A stretch of DNA of 64,000 bases, taken from positions 29,487-93,486 of the forward strand of contig CAYWIS010000001.1 of the NCBI GenBank assembly GCA_964458385.1, given 5' to 3'. Below are positions 8,969 to 18,365 of this stretch, piece by piece (the first letter of the stretch is position 1; every line of letters starts with the position of its first letter). The notes beneath the pieces are model-generated. The model was not told where the DNA came from and searched no databases. It was given only the letters and a program-made list of their open reading frames with translations. The translations under genes were made by a program, and so were the position numbers. This DNA comes from JAHWKS01 sp964458385. GTDB taxonomy: Bacteria; Planctomycetota; Planctomycetia; Pirellulales; Pirellulaceae.

Positions 8969-10114
8969 CTATTCGTATTCGCCCGCGTAGATGCTGCAGT
9001 AGCTTTCGTACCGCCGTACGTCGACGCGATTGTCGGCTACAGCGTTCTTGACGGCGCAATGGTCTTCGTGTGTGTGGGTACAGTCGGGAAACCGGCAACG
9101 CCCCACGTAGCAGCGCAAGTCACGGAAGTAGTTGGCAACTTCTTCGGGGGCTACATCCCAGAGCTGGAATTGGCGAATGCCGGGCGTGTCGACCACGAAG
9201 CCTCCCATGGCTAAGGGGATTAATCGCGCCGTGGTGGTTGTATGTCGCCCTTTCTCGGTGTCTTCGCTCACCTCGCGTACGCGAAGGCCTAATTTCGGTT
9301 CAACAGCATTAAGGAGCGAGGACTTGCCCACGCCGCTCTGGCCCGCAAGCGCGGTATGTCGACCGCGAAGTAAACGTCGGAAGCGATCGATACCCACACC
9401 CGTGGTGGCCGAAACCAACATGACCTGATATCCCATTTGACCATAGACGCCCGCCAGTGGTTGTAGATCGGCCGGATCAATCAGGTCGATCTTGTTGATG
9501 CAGACCACCGCGCGAACACGCGATTTCTCCGCGGTTACCAGAAAGCGGTCGATCAGGTTTGGTTTGAGGTCGGGTTGTGCGGCGCTAGCGACGATCACCA
9601 ATTGGTCCACGTTCGCCACAATGACGTGTTGGCGGTTGCGACTGGTGCGATTGATCACGCCATGCCGGGGTTCGACACGTTCAATGATCCCTTCATTGCC
9701 GGTTGCGGGACGGAACCACACTCGGTCCCCCGCTACGACCACGTTTCGTTGGTCCGTGGCTAGCGATTTAAGCAGCCGTCGCACTGCACAGCGATATTCC
9801 TGGCCGTCGTCGGCGAGCACCAGACTTGCCAGTCCATGGACGCTAATGACGCGACCGGCAAGGCACTGCGACAGATCCACCTCCAACTCCACCCCGACGA
9901 CGGGCTCACCGTCGCCCGTGGGCGCCTCACCGATCACGGTCCGCTTGCGGCTCAGTTCGCCCTTACCGCTCACGCGTTCGCTTAACGGGGCGGTGTCGGC
10001 GTCTGATTCTCCGATGATATATTCGCGCGTCAGGTCGCGCTGCCGCGCCCGGCTTTGTACATTTTTGCGGAAGTCCGCGCGAATCTTCTTTTTGTTGCGG
10101 TCCTTTTTTCCCAT
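8969..10114 (-). CDS. rsgA: ribosome small subunit-dependent GTPase A
   Basis: 381 residues; circularly permuted GTPase that helps late 30S subunit maturation. Order seen: OB-fold region (~80-155), then G4 (NKID ~215), G1/P-loop (GQSGVGKSS ~270), G2/G3 region with DTPG (~316), and a C-terminal zinc site CRFPDCTHTHEDHC (~348), with the preceding Cys residues in CYVGRC. The ~70-residue, very basic N-terminal extension (KKDRNKKKIRADFRKN) is longer than in E. coli and probably contacts rRNA. Start ATG 10114. Confidence 0.95.
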   Translation of the reverse strand: MGKKDRNKKKIRADFRKNVQSRARQRDLTREYIIGESDADTAPLSERVSGKGELSRKRTVIGEAPTGDGEPVVGVELEVDLSQCLAGRVISVHGLASLVLADDGQEYRCAVRRLLKSLATDQRNVVVAGDRVWFRPATGNEGIIERVEPRHGVINRTSRNRQHVIVANVDQLVIVASAAQPDLKPNLIDRFLVTAEKSRVRAVVCINKIDLIDPADLQPLAGVYGQMGYQVMLVSATTGVGIDRFRRLLRGRHTALAGQSGVGKSSLLNAVEPKLGLRVREVSEDTEKGRHTTTTARLIPLAMGGFVVDTPGIRQFQLWDVAPEEVANYFRDLRCYVGRCRFPDCTHTHEDHCAVKNAVADNRVDVRRYESYCSIYAGEYE

Positions 10115-10226
10115 GCAGGTGGAATTGCAACGCTTGGAGATGAGCGAAGAACCCTGTCGTTCGCCGTCCTTGCGGCGGGCTCCTCCGCATTCTAGGGAAT
10201 CGGTCCCGGCGCGGCGAGTCGTCGTG

Positions 10227-11681
10227 TTAGAGGTAGGGCGAAGCCAAACGCGCTACGCCGCCCCGAAGCTGAACTAGGTAGCTTCGTGCATCAAGATCTG
10301 TTTGCGTGATCTGTTTTGCTCGTCCGAGCTTTTCGGCGAACAATCCCGTAAGCTGGCTCGCCAGCGTGGTGTCGTAACACTCCACATTGAACTCGAAATT
10401 TAGACGCAGGCTGCGAGGATCCCAGTTGGTTGAGCCGACGATGCACCAGAGTTCGTCCACCACCATCATCTTGGTGTGGTCGAAAGGAGGAGGCGAAAGC
10501 CAGACCTTACAACCCCATTGAAGCACTTGCCACATCTGGGCCATTGCCGCCCAATGGACAATCTTGTGGTTGTTTTTCAGCGGAAGGATGATATTGACGT
10601 CCACGCCTCGCAGGGAAGCGGCCGAGAGAGACGAAATCAGCGATTGATCTGGAAGAAAGTAGGGAGAAACGATCGAGATCGAGCGCTGAGCGCACGCCAG
10701 TCCGCCCTCGAATACCAGCCGGGTTTTCTCGAAGTTCTCGTCGGGCCCATCGGCGATTCCTCGCGCCAGCGCTTCACCGGTTGGCGTCAGCTTAGGAAAC
10801 CAACGGTCTCCCGTCAGGCGTTCGCGCGTCGAAAACTCCCAATCTTCGACGAACGTCTTTTGTAGATGCGCGACCACAGGCCCCGTAATGCGAAAGTGCA
10901 CGTCTTCGATTGGATGCTTAGCTCCCGACAGCAGGAGATGCTCCTGGCGGATGTTCATGCCGCCCGTGAAGCCGATCCGACCGTCGCAGACCAGGATCTT
11001 GCGATGGTTGCGAAGATTCGCATAGGGGAGCCGCCAGGGCGCTCGCGACCGCATGAACCGTACCGTACGCACCCCCGCCCGTTTCAGTTGCGTGTAAATC
11101 GAGGGCCAGGAGAAAAACTGCGCGCCTACGTCATCAATCAGCACGCGAACTTCGACCCCACGTTCGACCGCGTGACGCAGTGCTTCAAGGAACATTTTGC
11201 CGCCCGCGTCACGTTCAAAAATAAACGTACTTAACCCAACGGAGTACTCCGCCTCGTTAATGGCTTGAATCATGGCCGGGTAGGCCGCCTCGCCGCCTCG
11301 GAGCATTTCCAATCGGTTGCCGGCTAAGAGGGGGACATCGACAACCCGGTCCACGTATCGCACCAACGGCGCTAACGCTTGGCCTGCAGGGCCAAACCTT
11401 TCCGCCATGTGTTGCGACGTGCAAAGGGCGGCGTGATCGGGGGCTGGAACGCGGTGAACGCGGCCGCGCGTTACTTGGGCCCGCCGCTCAATTCGGTTGA
11501 CGCCGAACATGAGGTACAGCGTGACGCCGATGAATGGCGACAGCCAAATGACGCCGATCCAGCCGATTGCCGCACGCACTTCGCGCTTACGCGTGACGGC
11601 GTGACAGGTCGCCGTAACCGCGAGCAGCGTTTGTACGGCGGTCACGATTCCTGGCCAAAGATCGACGAGTTCCCTCCACAT
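10227..11681 (-). CDS. cls: cardiolipin synthase, phospholipase D family
   Basis: 484 residues, the normal length for ClsA-type enzymes. Two N-terminal membrane helices (~10-30 and ~38-60) precede two phospholipase D HKD motifs: HRKILVCDGRIGFTGG (~225) and HTKMMVVDELWCIVGSTN (~410). It condenses two phosphatidylglycerols to cardiolipin at the inner membrane. It lies 112 bases upstream of rsgA on the same strand. TerC starts 69 bases away on the opposite strand, so the short gap holds divergent promoters. Confidence 0.93.
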   Translation of the reverse strand: MWRELVDLWPGIVTAVQTLLAVTATCHAVTRKREVRAAIGWIGVIWLSPFIGVTLYLMFGVNRIERRAQVTRGRVHRVPAPDHAALCTSQHMAERFGPAGQALAPLVRYVDRVVDVPLLAGNRLEMLRGGEAAYPAMIQAINEAEYSVGLSTFIFERDAGGKMFLEALRHAVERGVEVRVLIDDVGAQFFSWPSIYTQLKRAGVRTVRFMRSRAPWRLPYANLRNHRKILVCDGRIGFTGGMNIRQEHLLLSGAKHPIEDVHFRITGPVVAHLQKTFVEDWEFSTRERLTGDRWFPKLTPTGEALARGIADGPDENFEKTRLVFEGGLACAQRSISIVSPYFLPDQSLISSLSAASLRGVDVNIILPLKNNHKIVHWAAMAQMWQVLQWGCKVWLSPPPFDHTKMMVVDELWCIVGSTNWDPRSLRLNFEFNVECYDTTLASQLTGLFAEKLGRAKQITQTDLDARSYLVQLRGGVARLASPYL

Positions 11682-11750
11682 TTCCGATTCAGTATGATGA
11701 GGCGTTTCCTCTGCAACCTCCTACCTTAATCGCCCACTGAGCCGCCGACG

Positions 11751-12560
11751 ATGGGAGCCTTTGCCGAATCATTCCAAGCTGTGCTGCAGAATCCATTGGA
11801 CGCGCTGGTCGCGTTGTTCTTTCTCAGCGTCATGGAGATTGTGCTGGGAATCGACAACATCGTGTTTATTTCGATACTCACGGGCCGGTTGCCTTTGGAG
11901 GAGCAGCCCAAGGCGCGGAAGCTCGGGTTAGGGTTGGCTCTGGTGATGCGCATTTTGTTGCTGCTGTCGATCACTTGGGTCATGTCGCTGACTGATCCCC
12001 TCTTTTCACTCGATCGACTTGGCGTCTTTGGCGAATGGTTGCGAGGGCATCGTGAGGTCAACGAAATCTCGGTCCGCGATTTGATTCTCTTGGGCGGCGG
12101 CCTGTTCTTGGTATGGAAGGCGACGGTCGAAATCCACCGCGAAATGGAAGGCCACGAGGAAACCGACGCCGACGCGGCAGTGGCGAGCTTCGCCGGGGTG
12201 CTCGTGCAGATTATCATGATGGATGTGATCTTTTCGCTTGACTCCGTCATCACCGCGGTTGGTATGACCAATCAGATCATTGTGATGATCGTCGCTGTGA
12301 TGTTTGCGATTGGGGTGATGCTTGTATTTGCCGAGAGCGTTGCACACTTCGTGCATAAGCACCCGACCGTCAAGATGTTGGCTTTAAGCTTCTTGGTGCT
12401 TATCGGGGTAATGCTTACCGCTGAAGGGTCTGGCGTCCACGTGCCCAAGGGATACATCTACTTTGCGATGACGTTTAGCGTGATCGTCGAAATGTTGAAT
12501 ATGCGACTTCGACTGCGGAAGCCGCGAACAAAAGCGGAGCTCGCGGCCGAGCACCACTAA
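11751..12560 (+). CDS. TerC-family integral membrane protein
   Basis: 269 residues with about seven membrane helices. The two signature acidic helices are EIVLGIDNIVFI (~26) and DVIFSLDSVITAVGM (~163). TerC/Alx/YceF proteins export metals, mainly manganese, often to serve exported metalloproteins. The acidic cytoplasmic loop around HREMEGHEETDADA is typical. No yybP-ykoY (manganese) riboswitch is evident in the 69 bases upstream. Start ATG 11751. Confidence 0.9.
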   Translation: MGAFAESFQAVLQNPLDALVALFFLSVMEIVLGIDNIVFISILTGRLPLEEQPKARKLGLGLALVMRILLLLSITWVMSLTDPLFSLDRLGVFGEWLRGHREVNEISVRDLILLGGGLFLVWKATVEIHREMEGHEETDADAAVASFAGVLVQIIMMDVIFSLDSVITAVGMTNQIIVMIVAVMFAIGVMLVFAESVAHFVHKHPTVKMLALSFLVLIGVMLTAEGSGVHVPKGYIYFAMTFSVIVEMLNMRLRLRKPRTKAELAAEHH

Positions 12561-12628
12561 CTGCGTTTCTGGCGTCTCGCGGCGACGCGGGGCCATCACG
12601 CTTGCGCGTTGTTTCTGATGAATTCCCC

Positions 12629-13246
12629 ATGTGGCCAGAGGCGGAAAAGACAAACGAACTTCTAGAAGCTGCGCGACAAGGCGATCGTGAGGCGATTAAC
12701 CGCCTGCTGGAGCGTCACCGGGCGGCGCTACGGCGTCTGGTGCAAATGCGTCTTGATCCCAAGATTCAACGCCGGGTTGACGTTAGCGACGTGGTTCAAG
12801 ACACCCTTTTAGACGCTAACCGAAGATTGGCCGAGTATTTGGCCAATCCGGCGATGCCCTTTCATCTTTGGTTGCGTAACATCGCCCGAGACCGGATCAT
12901 CGATTCCCACCGGCGACACCGAGTATCGGGTAAACGCAGCGTCGACCGAGAGCAGCGACTAGCGGTTCCAGCCGCCAACGACCGCTCAACGATGGAGTTG
13001 GCCGCTCAGATCTGTGACCGCGAACGAACGCCCGCGGCGGAAGCCACCATGCGCGAGTTGGCCCGGCGCTTTCATGACGCTTTGGAGCAACTGGACGACA
13101 GCGACCGCGAAGTTCTCGTCATGCGCCACTTTGAGCAGCTATCGAACCAAGAAGTCTCCCAGGCGCTGGGACTCTCGCAGCCCGCCGCCAGCATGCGCTA
13201 TCTTCGAGCAATGCGGCGTTTGCGAGAACTCTTAGGGGATGAGTAA
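12629..13246 (+). CDS. ECF-type RNA polymerase sigma factor
   Basis: 205 residues with sigma region 2 (AARQGDREAINRLLERH ... DVSDVVQDTLLDA, ~7-75) and region 4 (LDDSDREVLVMRHFEQLSNQEVSQALGLSQ, ~150-180) joined by a linker of ~60 residues, the layout of planctomycete ECF factors. No anti-sigma gene is adjacent; the neighbours are TerC (62 bases before) and a degenerate receiver on the other strand. ATG 12629 is used because the conserved helix begins shortly after; TTG 12602 is an alternative. Confidence 0.88.
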   Translation: MWPEAEKTNELLEAARQGDREAINRLLERHRAALRRLVQMRLDPKIQRRVDVSDVVQDTLLDANRRLAEYLANPAMPFHLWLRNIARDRIIDSHRRHRVSGKRSVDREQRLAVPAANDRSTMELAAQICDRERTPAAEATMRELARRFHDALEQLDDSDREVLVMRHFEQLSNQEVSQALGLSQPAASMRYLRAMRRLRELLGDE

Positions 13247-13444
13247 CCGTGCACGATGCCCCGAAGTTCTTTTCCAATTCTCGTTGGGCAACCGCTTCCT
13301 TTTGCAACAAGCATCCCCTTGGCTACTGGGGCGTCGCCTAGCTTAGTACGGGCAACTTCGCGTGAAGAAAGCTCCTTGTGACGGCCGACAACGGCCGATG
13401 CGCTTCAATCGCGTTGTCACCTATCTAGGGGCGGATTGCGACCG

Positions 13445-13831
13445 TTACGTCTCCATCAACACCTCAGCAAGACGCCGTATTGTTTCCGGGGAGGACAACT
13501 CTGCTTTGCCAAATCCAGGGATCGCTCCGGCTTCGACAGCCGTTTGCTGGTGTTCGGCATAGTTGGTAATCAGCATAACGGGCGTGTCGGCCAAGGCAGG
13601 ATCCGCTTTGATGGCGCGGATGAGGTCCAGGCCATCGCTATAGTCCTGGTCAAATTTGCGGTTCACCAGCACGAGGTCAAAATGCTCTCGCCGGAGCGCT
13701 GCCAGCGCAGCGGATTGCGAATGCTCCTGTATCACCTGCGCGTCAAATTGACCTTCAATCAGGCGGCGAATCGCGGCATGGTCGAAGTCGCAGTTGCCCA
13801 CATCGAGCACACGTTTCGTCGTACCGGCCAT
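13445..13831 (-). CDS. degenerate response-regulator receiver domain
   Basis: 128 residues, a single receiver-fold domain with no output domain. The strand carrying the phospho-acceptor reads LVLVNRKFDQDYSDGLDLI: Asn stands where Asp is normally phosphorylated. The N-terminal acidic cluster is also weak (VGNCDFDHAA), while the conserved Thr (LITNYAE) and Lys (GFGKAEL) positions remain. This is probably a phosphorylation-independent pseudo-receiver acting by protein contact. It stands alone, convergent with the ECF sigma gene. Confidence 0.8.
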   Translation of the reverse strand: MAGTTKRVLDVGNCDFDHAAIRRLIEGQFDAQVIQEHSQSAALAALRREHFDLVLVNRKFDQDYSDGLDLIRAIKADPALADTPVMLITNYAEHQQTAVEAGAIPGFGKAELSSPETIRRLAEVLMET

Positions 13832-14127
13832 TCCGTGTTTCCCCCTACTTTTTCTATTCTCAAGAGTGTTTTCTTGGATGATGCATTGTACGAAGGAGAC
13901 GAAACTCTGACGACCGTAAATAATCAGGTGCGGGAGCCGCCTGTTAAGGCGAGGGAGCGTTGCGATGCCTTTATTGGATGGTTATCGCGGCGCCGTGGGA
14001 GACCGACGCAGGACGGGGAACCAGGTCCGATCAGTCGCGTTGACCGGCGCTTGACGATTTGGTGTGCCCGCCGTAGGGTGAGGGACGTTCCTTCCCACGG
14101 TTTTCCTTCCTTGGAAAAAGGTTGCAT
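13832..14127. promoter_or_regulatory. upstream region of ispD and the receiver gene
   Basis: Divergent promoter region of 296 bases. The only clear element is AAAAAGG just before ispD ATG 14128. No coding region or repeat was recognised. Confidence 0.35.
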
Positions 14128-14862
14128 ATGCCGCGCTTCGCCGTGATCTTGGCCGCCGCAGGCAAAAGCAGTCGTTTTCACGACCCGCATTACAAGAAGC
14201 CGTTTGCTCCGTTAGAAGGGCGGCCTGTGTGGCTCCACGCGGCCGAACGGTTTGTGAACCGCGATGACGTGAAACAGGTGATCGTCGTTATTTCTCCTGA
14301 CGACAAGGAGTACTTCTTTTCCAAATTTGGCGCCAATGTGGCCATTTTGGGACTGGAAGTAGTAGAAGGCGGCGCTGAGCGTTCGGATTCTGTGCAACGG
14401 GCTCTTGAGCGAGTGAAGGACGATGTGGACTTTATCGCGGTCCACGACGCCGCCCGGCCGTGCTTGGCCGATGAATGGATCGATCGCGTGTTCGCTGCTG
14501 CCGAGAAGACGGGCGCCGCCATGTTGGCGACTCCTGTGACCGGTACGCTGAAACGCGTGAATCAAGATCACACGATCCAAGAGACCATTTCCCGAGAAGG
14601 GTTGTGGGAAGCACAAACGCCCCAAGTTTTCCGCCGCGAATTGTTACTCAAGGCGTACGCAAACCGCGGTTCGGAACCGGCAACCGATGATGCACAACTG
14701 GTGGAACGACTGGGCGAGAAGGTAACGATTGTGCCCGGATCGCCTATCAACTTGAAGATTACGACTAAAGAAGATTTGCACATCGCCGCGCATCTGCTGA
14801 AAGCCCTTCCGAAGCCTAAAACGCTTGGTCCGGTGCATCCCTTCGACGAGCGATTTCGATGA
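14128..14862 (+). CDS. ispD: 2-C-methyl-D-erythritol 4-phosphate cytidylyltransferase
   Basis: 244 residues. Transfers CMP to methylerythritol phosphate in the non-mevalonate isoprenoid pathway. Signatures: ILAAAGKSSRF nucleotide-binding loop at the N-terminus (usual form GxGxR, here GKSSR), VHDAARP (~108), LWEAQTPQVFRR (~158), and TDDAQLVE (~188). A GSPINLKITTKEDL segment closes the family match. The start ATG 14128 has AAAAAGG at good spacing. It lies alone; no ispF is adjacent. Confidence 0.93.
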   Translation: MPRFAVILAAAGKSSRFHDPHYKKPFAPLEGRPVWLHAAERFVNRDDVKQVIVVISPDDKEYFFSKFGANVAILGLEVVEGGAERSDSVQRALERVKDDVDFIAVHDAARPCLADEWIDRVFAAAEKTGAAMLATPVTGTLKRVNQDHTIQETISREGLWEAQTPQVFRRELLLKAYANRGSEPATDDAQLVERLGEKVTIVPGSPINLKITTKEDLHIAAHLLKALPKPKTLGPVHPFDERFR

Positions 14863-15000
14863 AGAACGAACGTCAGTAAGGGCTGAGTTCGCCTGGACGG
14901 TAAGGGAGCGGTAGAGCCATGGCCTGCCTCGTGCGGCGTTGCCGCGGGCGTGTGGCGGCGTATGATGATAGGCGCACTCCCCTCTTCGAAGGACGCGTCG

Positions 15001-16032
15001 ATGGCCCGAAACGAACAGCTAATTCGGCAGCATAAGATTCTGCAAATCCTAGAACGCACACGGTTCGGAAGAACGCTAGAGGAGATTCGCGACGACTTGG
15101 TGAACGAACTGGGACTCAGTTCGTTGCATGTGCGGACTGTGCGCCGTGACCTGGAAGCGCTTCAAGCGGCCGGGATCGACGTGGACAGTCACGACTCGCC
15201 CCGCGGCAAAGTATGGAAGTTTGGCCCGCTAGCCAAAGAGGCGACGCCCATTACAGCCTCGGCAACCGAATTGATCGCCGTTTCCCTAAGCCGGGATTTG
15301 CTTTATCCGTTGGCCGGCACTCCGTTTTGGCAGGGAATCGAGTCCTTTTGGAACAAGATCAAGGAAGCGCTGCCCCAAGCGGTGTGGAATCACTATGAAA
15401 AGTATCGGCGGGTATTGTACGTCCGCGGAATGCCGGCCAAATCCTACGAAAGTCACCATGGGATCTTGAGCACCCTCAACCGCGCGATCATGGAGCATCG
15501 TGTGGTCGAGGTCGAATACCAAAAGCCAGACGTTGAGTCAGCGCAGCGCCGCAAGATCGAACCCTACGCGATTGTTTTCTATCAGTCCAGCTTATATATC
15601 ATCGCCGCGGCTTGCGAAGCACCCGAAGGCGAGGGGCGTATTCGGCATTTCAAACTCGATCGCTTCAAGAAGGCGACGGCCCTGGACGAGTGGTTCAAGC
15701 CGCCGGAAGACTTTGATCCTCAGCAACATTTGCAGGGGACGCTAGGCATCTTCACGGCCGAAGACCTGCAGGAGTTTCGCATTCGTATTAGCTCTTTAGC
15801 ATCGCGCTGGGTAATGGAAGATCCCTGGCATGAAGATCAGGAGATCGAAACGCTCGAAGATGGCAGCATGATCTTAAAGGTCCGTGCGGGCCATGAGATG
15901 GATGTCATTCCTCGCGTACTGGCCTTGGGAGATCAGGCCGAGGTCATCGAGCCAGAGTCGTGCCGGCAGAAAATCGCCGAGATTGTCGAGAAGATGGCCA
16001 CGCTCTACAGCGCCGCGGCGCGCCAGCCGTAG
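15001..16032 (+). CDS. HTH-WYL domain transcriptional regulator
   Basis: 343 residues: an N-terminal helix-turn-helix of the DeoR/HTH_11 sort (QHKILQILERTRFGRTLEEI ... VRTVRRDLEALQAAGI, ~8-60), a WYL ligand-binding domain (~165-245, with EPYAIVFYQSSLYIIAA holding the WYL-like sheet), and a C-terminal WCX extension (~270-335). Such proteins sense nucleotides or nucleic acid ends and regulate defence, DNA-damage or metabolic genes. GAAGGA precedes ATG 15001 by about 8 bases. The target genes are unknown. Confidence 0.88.
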   Translation: MARNEQLIRQHKILQILERTRFGRTLEEIRDDLVNELGLSSLHVRTVRRDLEALQAAGIDVDSHDSPRGKVWKFGPLAKEATPITASATELIAVSLSRDLLYPLAGTPFWQGIESFWNKIKEALPQAVWNHYEKYRRVLYVRGMPAKSYESHHGILSTLNRAIMEHRVVEVEYQKPDVESAQRRKIEPYAIVFYQSSLYIIAAACEAPEGEGRIRHFKLDRFKKATALDEWFKPPEDFDPQQHLQGTLGIFTAEDLQEFRIRISSLASRWVMEDPWHEDQEIETLEDGSMILKVRAGHEMDVIPRVLALGDQAEVIEPESCRQKIAEIVEKMATLYSAAARQP

Positions 16033-16077
16033 TTTAGTGCGACACGTGATTCGGTGTGTCCGGCAGGGATTCGTGCA

Positions 16078-16584
16078 TCAGGCCGTTGCCGCTTCGCGCT
16101 CCAACGCTCGCTTGACGCTTTGATAGGCGTGATGCGCTTTAAGACATGCCTGACGAAATCCTTCTGGACGTGAGACGGCTTCTAAACGGAATGTTTCGGT
16201 CGTTCCGTGCCGGAAGATCAAGTCGCCAGCGTGGTACCATTCTTGTCCGGGCCGCACGTAGATTTCGATCGTATCAAAGCGATCCAGCGCTACCGACTGC
16301 TGCTCCCGACCTTCCAGACCTCGCTCAATAATCACCCGCCGATTTGTCAGCGTGTACCGTTCCCCTGTGCCCGGCAATACGCGCAGGAAATAGAGGGCAG
16401 CCGATAGCGGGGCGAAGGCTAACGCCAGCAGGTTGCCGACGGTTAGGAACAGCCATCCAATCTGGATGCTGTATAAGCGGCCCAGCGTGCGAGCGATTCC
16501 AAACTTAGCGATAGACGGCCAAACCGTCATGATTCGCGCTTCCGCCACACTGGAAGGAGTCACACCGGGAATCGCCTGCTTCAT
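16078..16584 (-). CDS. bacterial PH-domain (DUF304-like) membrane protein
   Basis: 168 residues with two neighbouring hydrophobic helices (~40-58 and ~60-70) and a bacterial PH2-type domain, recognisable from RYTLTNRRVIIERGL (~77) followed by LDRFDTIEIYVRPGQEWYHAGDLIF. A short N-terminal soluble part precedes the helices. Function of this family is not established; some members act in membrane stress. The small gene upstream on the same strand may be cotranscribed (84-base gap). Confidence 0.75.
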   Translation of the reverse strand: MKQAIPGVTPSSVAEARIMTVWPSIAKFGIARTLGRLYSIQIGWLFLTVGNLLALAFAPLSAALYFLRVLPGTGERYTLTNRRVIIERGLEGREQQSVALDRFDTIEIYVRPGQEWYHAGDLIFRHGTTETFRLEAVSRPEGFRQACLKAHHAYQSVKRALEREAATA

Positions 16585-16668
16585 AACGATCTGCTGAAAT
16601 CGAAGGCGTTGGCTGATGCAAAAAACGACAGCACCGCGCTCACAGAAGCCATTGGCGGTGCTGAAAAC

Positions 16669-16845
16669 CTACCAAACCCCAAGGGCAAATGCCAGTAGTA
16701 CACCCATTAGGCAGTTCCAATCGGACTGGCCCATCGTTTGCGATTGCGGAATTTCGCGCCCGGGGAGCCTGCCGGCAGTCGGCACTTTTTCGACCTTGAC
16801 TTGGCAATCAGGGGCGGAATAAAGTTGGAATAGCGAGGTCTGCAT
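16669..16845 (-). CDS. small membrane-tail protein, 58 residues
   Basis: Starts at ATG 16845, preceded by a strong AGGAGGT Shine-Dalgarno sequence with about 8 bases of spacing; an in-frame TTG at 16854 is too close to it. The product is polar for ~42 residues (APDCQVKVEKVPTAGRLPGR) and ends in a hydrophobic helix (CLMGVLLAFALGVW) that finishes at the C-terminal Trp, suggesting a tail-anchored membrane peptide. No family is recognised. It is divergent from the next gene, with 86 bases between their starts. Confidence 0.55.
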   Translation of the reverse strand: MQTSLFQLYSAPDCQVKVEKVPTAGRLPGREIPQSQTMGQSDWNCLMGVLLAFALGVW

Positions 16846-16931
16846 TTTTTGCAAACCTCCTAGTTTGTCACAACGAGATGTGGGTTTCCCACAATCATCG
16901 CCACACCATGGGCATCAGGAGGTGCTGGTCG

Positions 16932-17468
16932 ATGCGCTCTAATGAACCGTCGTCCTTATTACGTCGATACTTTGCGGGGCTTGCGGAGCATACGTTTGGC
17001 GTTCAACTTGGGGTAGCTGATCCTAGCTTGGTCGACTATTTGACCGGCCTGTTGACCAAGTTCATCCGCAACGACGCGATCTACCGCATTCGCGATCTTT
17101 CGGGACGCGTTGTCGACGATGTAGCCCATATGTTCCTCGAAGCCGAGAACCGCGTCGGAAACGCGCGGCGCGAGGTGCATCGGCATATTGGCGACTTCAC
17201 GCTGTTCTGGGCAGGGGTTTATCCCGAGGCCTTAGAGCGAAGGAGTCAAAGTCGCGAGTCGCGCGCGGAAAGCTTCACGATGCTCGGCAAGCGGTCGTAT
17301 TTCATCGCCAGCACCATTGAAAGTGACGCCGAAGAGGACGCGCCCAGCGACCTTTTGGAGCGTTTAAGCCAACGCTTCGAACTGTGCGCCTACGGTTTGC
17401 GCGAAGTGCGCCGTCAATGGGAGGAGCGCGACGATGGAATTCCGCCGCAAACTTTCTTAATTAATTAA
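16932..17468 (+). CDS. conserved-looking hypothetical protein
   Basis: 178 residues, soluble, helical and charged, with no motif I can name. It contains RRYFAGLAEHTFGVQLGVADPSLVDYL near the N-terminus and HIGDFTLFWAGVYPE near residue 85. ATG 16932 is preceded by AGGAGG at good spacing, a strong translation signal. In-frame extension to 16878 would ignore that site. Position between the small tail-anchored protein and a chaperedoxin gives no clear functional hint. Confidence 0.65.
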   Translation: MRSNEPSSLLRRYFAGLAEHTFGVQLGVADPSLVDYLTGLLTKFIRNDAIYRIRDLSGRVVDDVAHMFLEAENRVGNARREVHRHIGDFTLFWAGVYPEALERRSQSRESRAESFTMLGKRSYFIASTIESDAEEDAPSDLLERLSQRFELCAYGLREVRRQWEERDDGIPPQTFLIN

Positions 17469-17510
17469 CGACGGTATTGGCGCTGTTGCACAGCCTAGCG
17501 CGCGTAGTTG

Positions 17511-18365
17511 CTAATATAGCGCCGCGGAGAGCTTGCGTTGGTACTTTGCTTTAAGGGGCGAGTCGGCGGGCAATACTTGGAATATCTCCAACATGAGCTT
17601 GCGAGCTGACTCGCCGGCGCCGCCGCGATCTTCTTCCACCGCCTGAAGGCACAGCGCGAGCGCTTCTTCGTATTCAGATTGGCCTGCCAAGGCGTGTGCG
17701 AGTTCGACCTTCAAGGCGAAGTCGCCCGGCGACGTTGCAACCTTGCTACGCAACTCATCCACGTTGGCGTTGGCATTTCCGGTCAAGTCGAGTGCTGCTT
17801 TGATCTTTTCGGCCTCAGGATCGAGGTAGCCGCTCGATTCCAACTGCTCGATCACGCGGCGGCATTCCTCGTTCTTCCCTTGGTGAAGCAGAACGCGCGC
17901 CAGCCCAATGAGTAATTTTTCGTCCTTGGGCGATGCTTCCAAGGCTTTGCGGTACTCCGCTTCGGCCGCGACGGGGTCGGACGTTTCCAGGCGTTCCAGC
18001 TGCGCCACCTCGCCGACCTTTAGCAAACGGTCAATCCATTCTCGCAATTGGGCCGGCCGCAGCAGTCCCAGAAAATAGTCAACGGGTTTGCCATCGACCA
18101 CGCCGAACACCGTCGGAAATGCTTCGACTTGGAATTCACGCAGCGCTTGCCAGTTCGATTGTTGCTCGGCCTTGACGAGTACAAACCGCCCCTGATACTC
18201 GTTGGCCAGTTGTTCGAGCAGTGGCTTGAGCATGAGGCAGGGCTGACACCAAGTAGCCCAGAAATCCAAGACCACGGGGCTCTCTTTGGAACGCTCGATC
18301 ACGTCCTGCTCGAAGGTGGCGTCCGACGTATCGACAATCCAACTCGAGTTCGACTGGTCGCTCAT
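17511..18365 (-). CDS. thioredoxin-TPR chaperedoxin, CnoX/YbbN-like
   Basis: 284 residues. An N-terminal thioredoxin domain (~10-110) with active site WATWCQPC and the cis-Pro loop AFPTVFGVV is followed by tetratricopeptide-like helices (~125-280). This is the CnoX/YbbN layout, a holdase that protects unfolded proteins and passes them to GroEL. Unlike E. coli CnoX, which lacks the first Cys, the CxxC pair is intact, so it may also reduce disulfides. Cytosolic (no signal peptide). Confidence 0.88.
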   Translation of the reverse strand: MSDQSNSSWIVDTSDATFEQDVIERSKESPVVLDFWATWCQPCLMLKPLLEQLANEYQGRFVLVKAEQQSNWQALREFQVEAFPTVFGVVDGKPVDYFLGLLRPAQLREWIDRLLKVGEVAQLERLETSDPVAAEAEYRKALEASPKDEKLLIGLARVLLHQGKNEECRRVIEQLESSGYLDPEAEKIKAALDLTGNANANVDELRSKVATSPGDFALKVELAHALAGQSEYEEALALCLQAVEEDRGGAGESARKLMLEIFQVLPADSPLKAKYQRKLSAALY

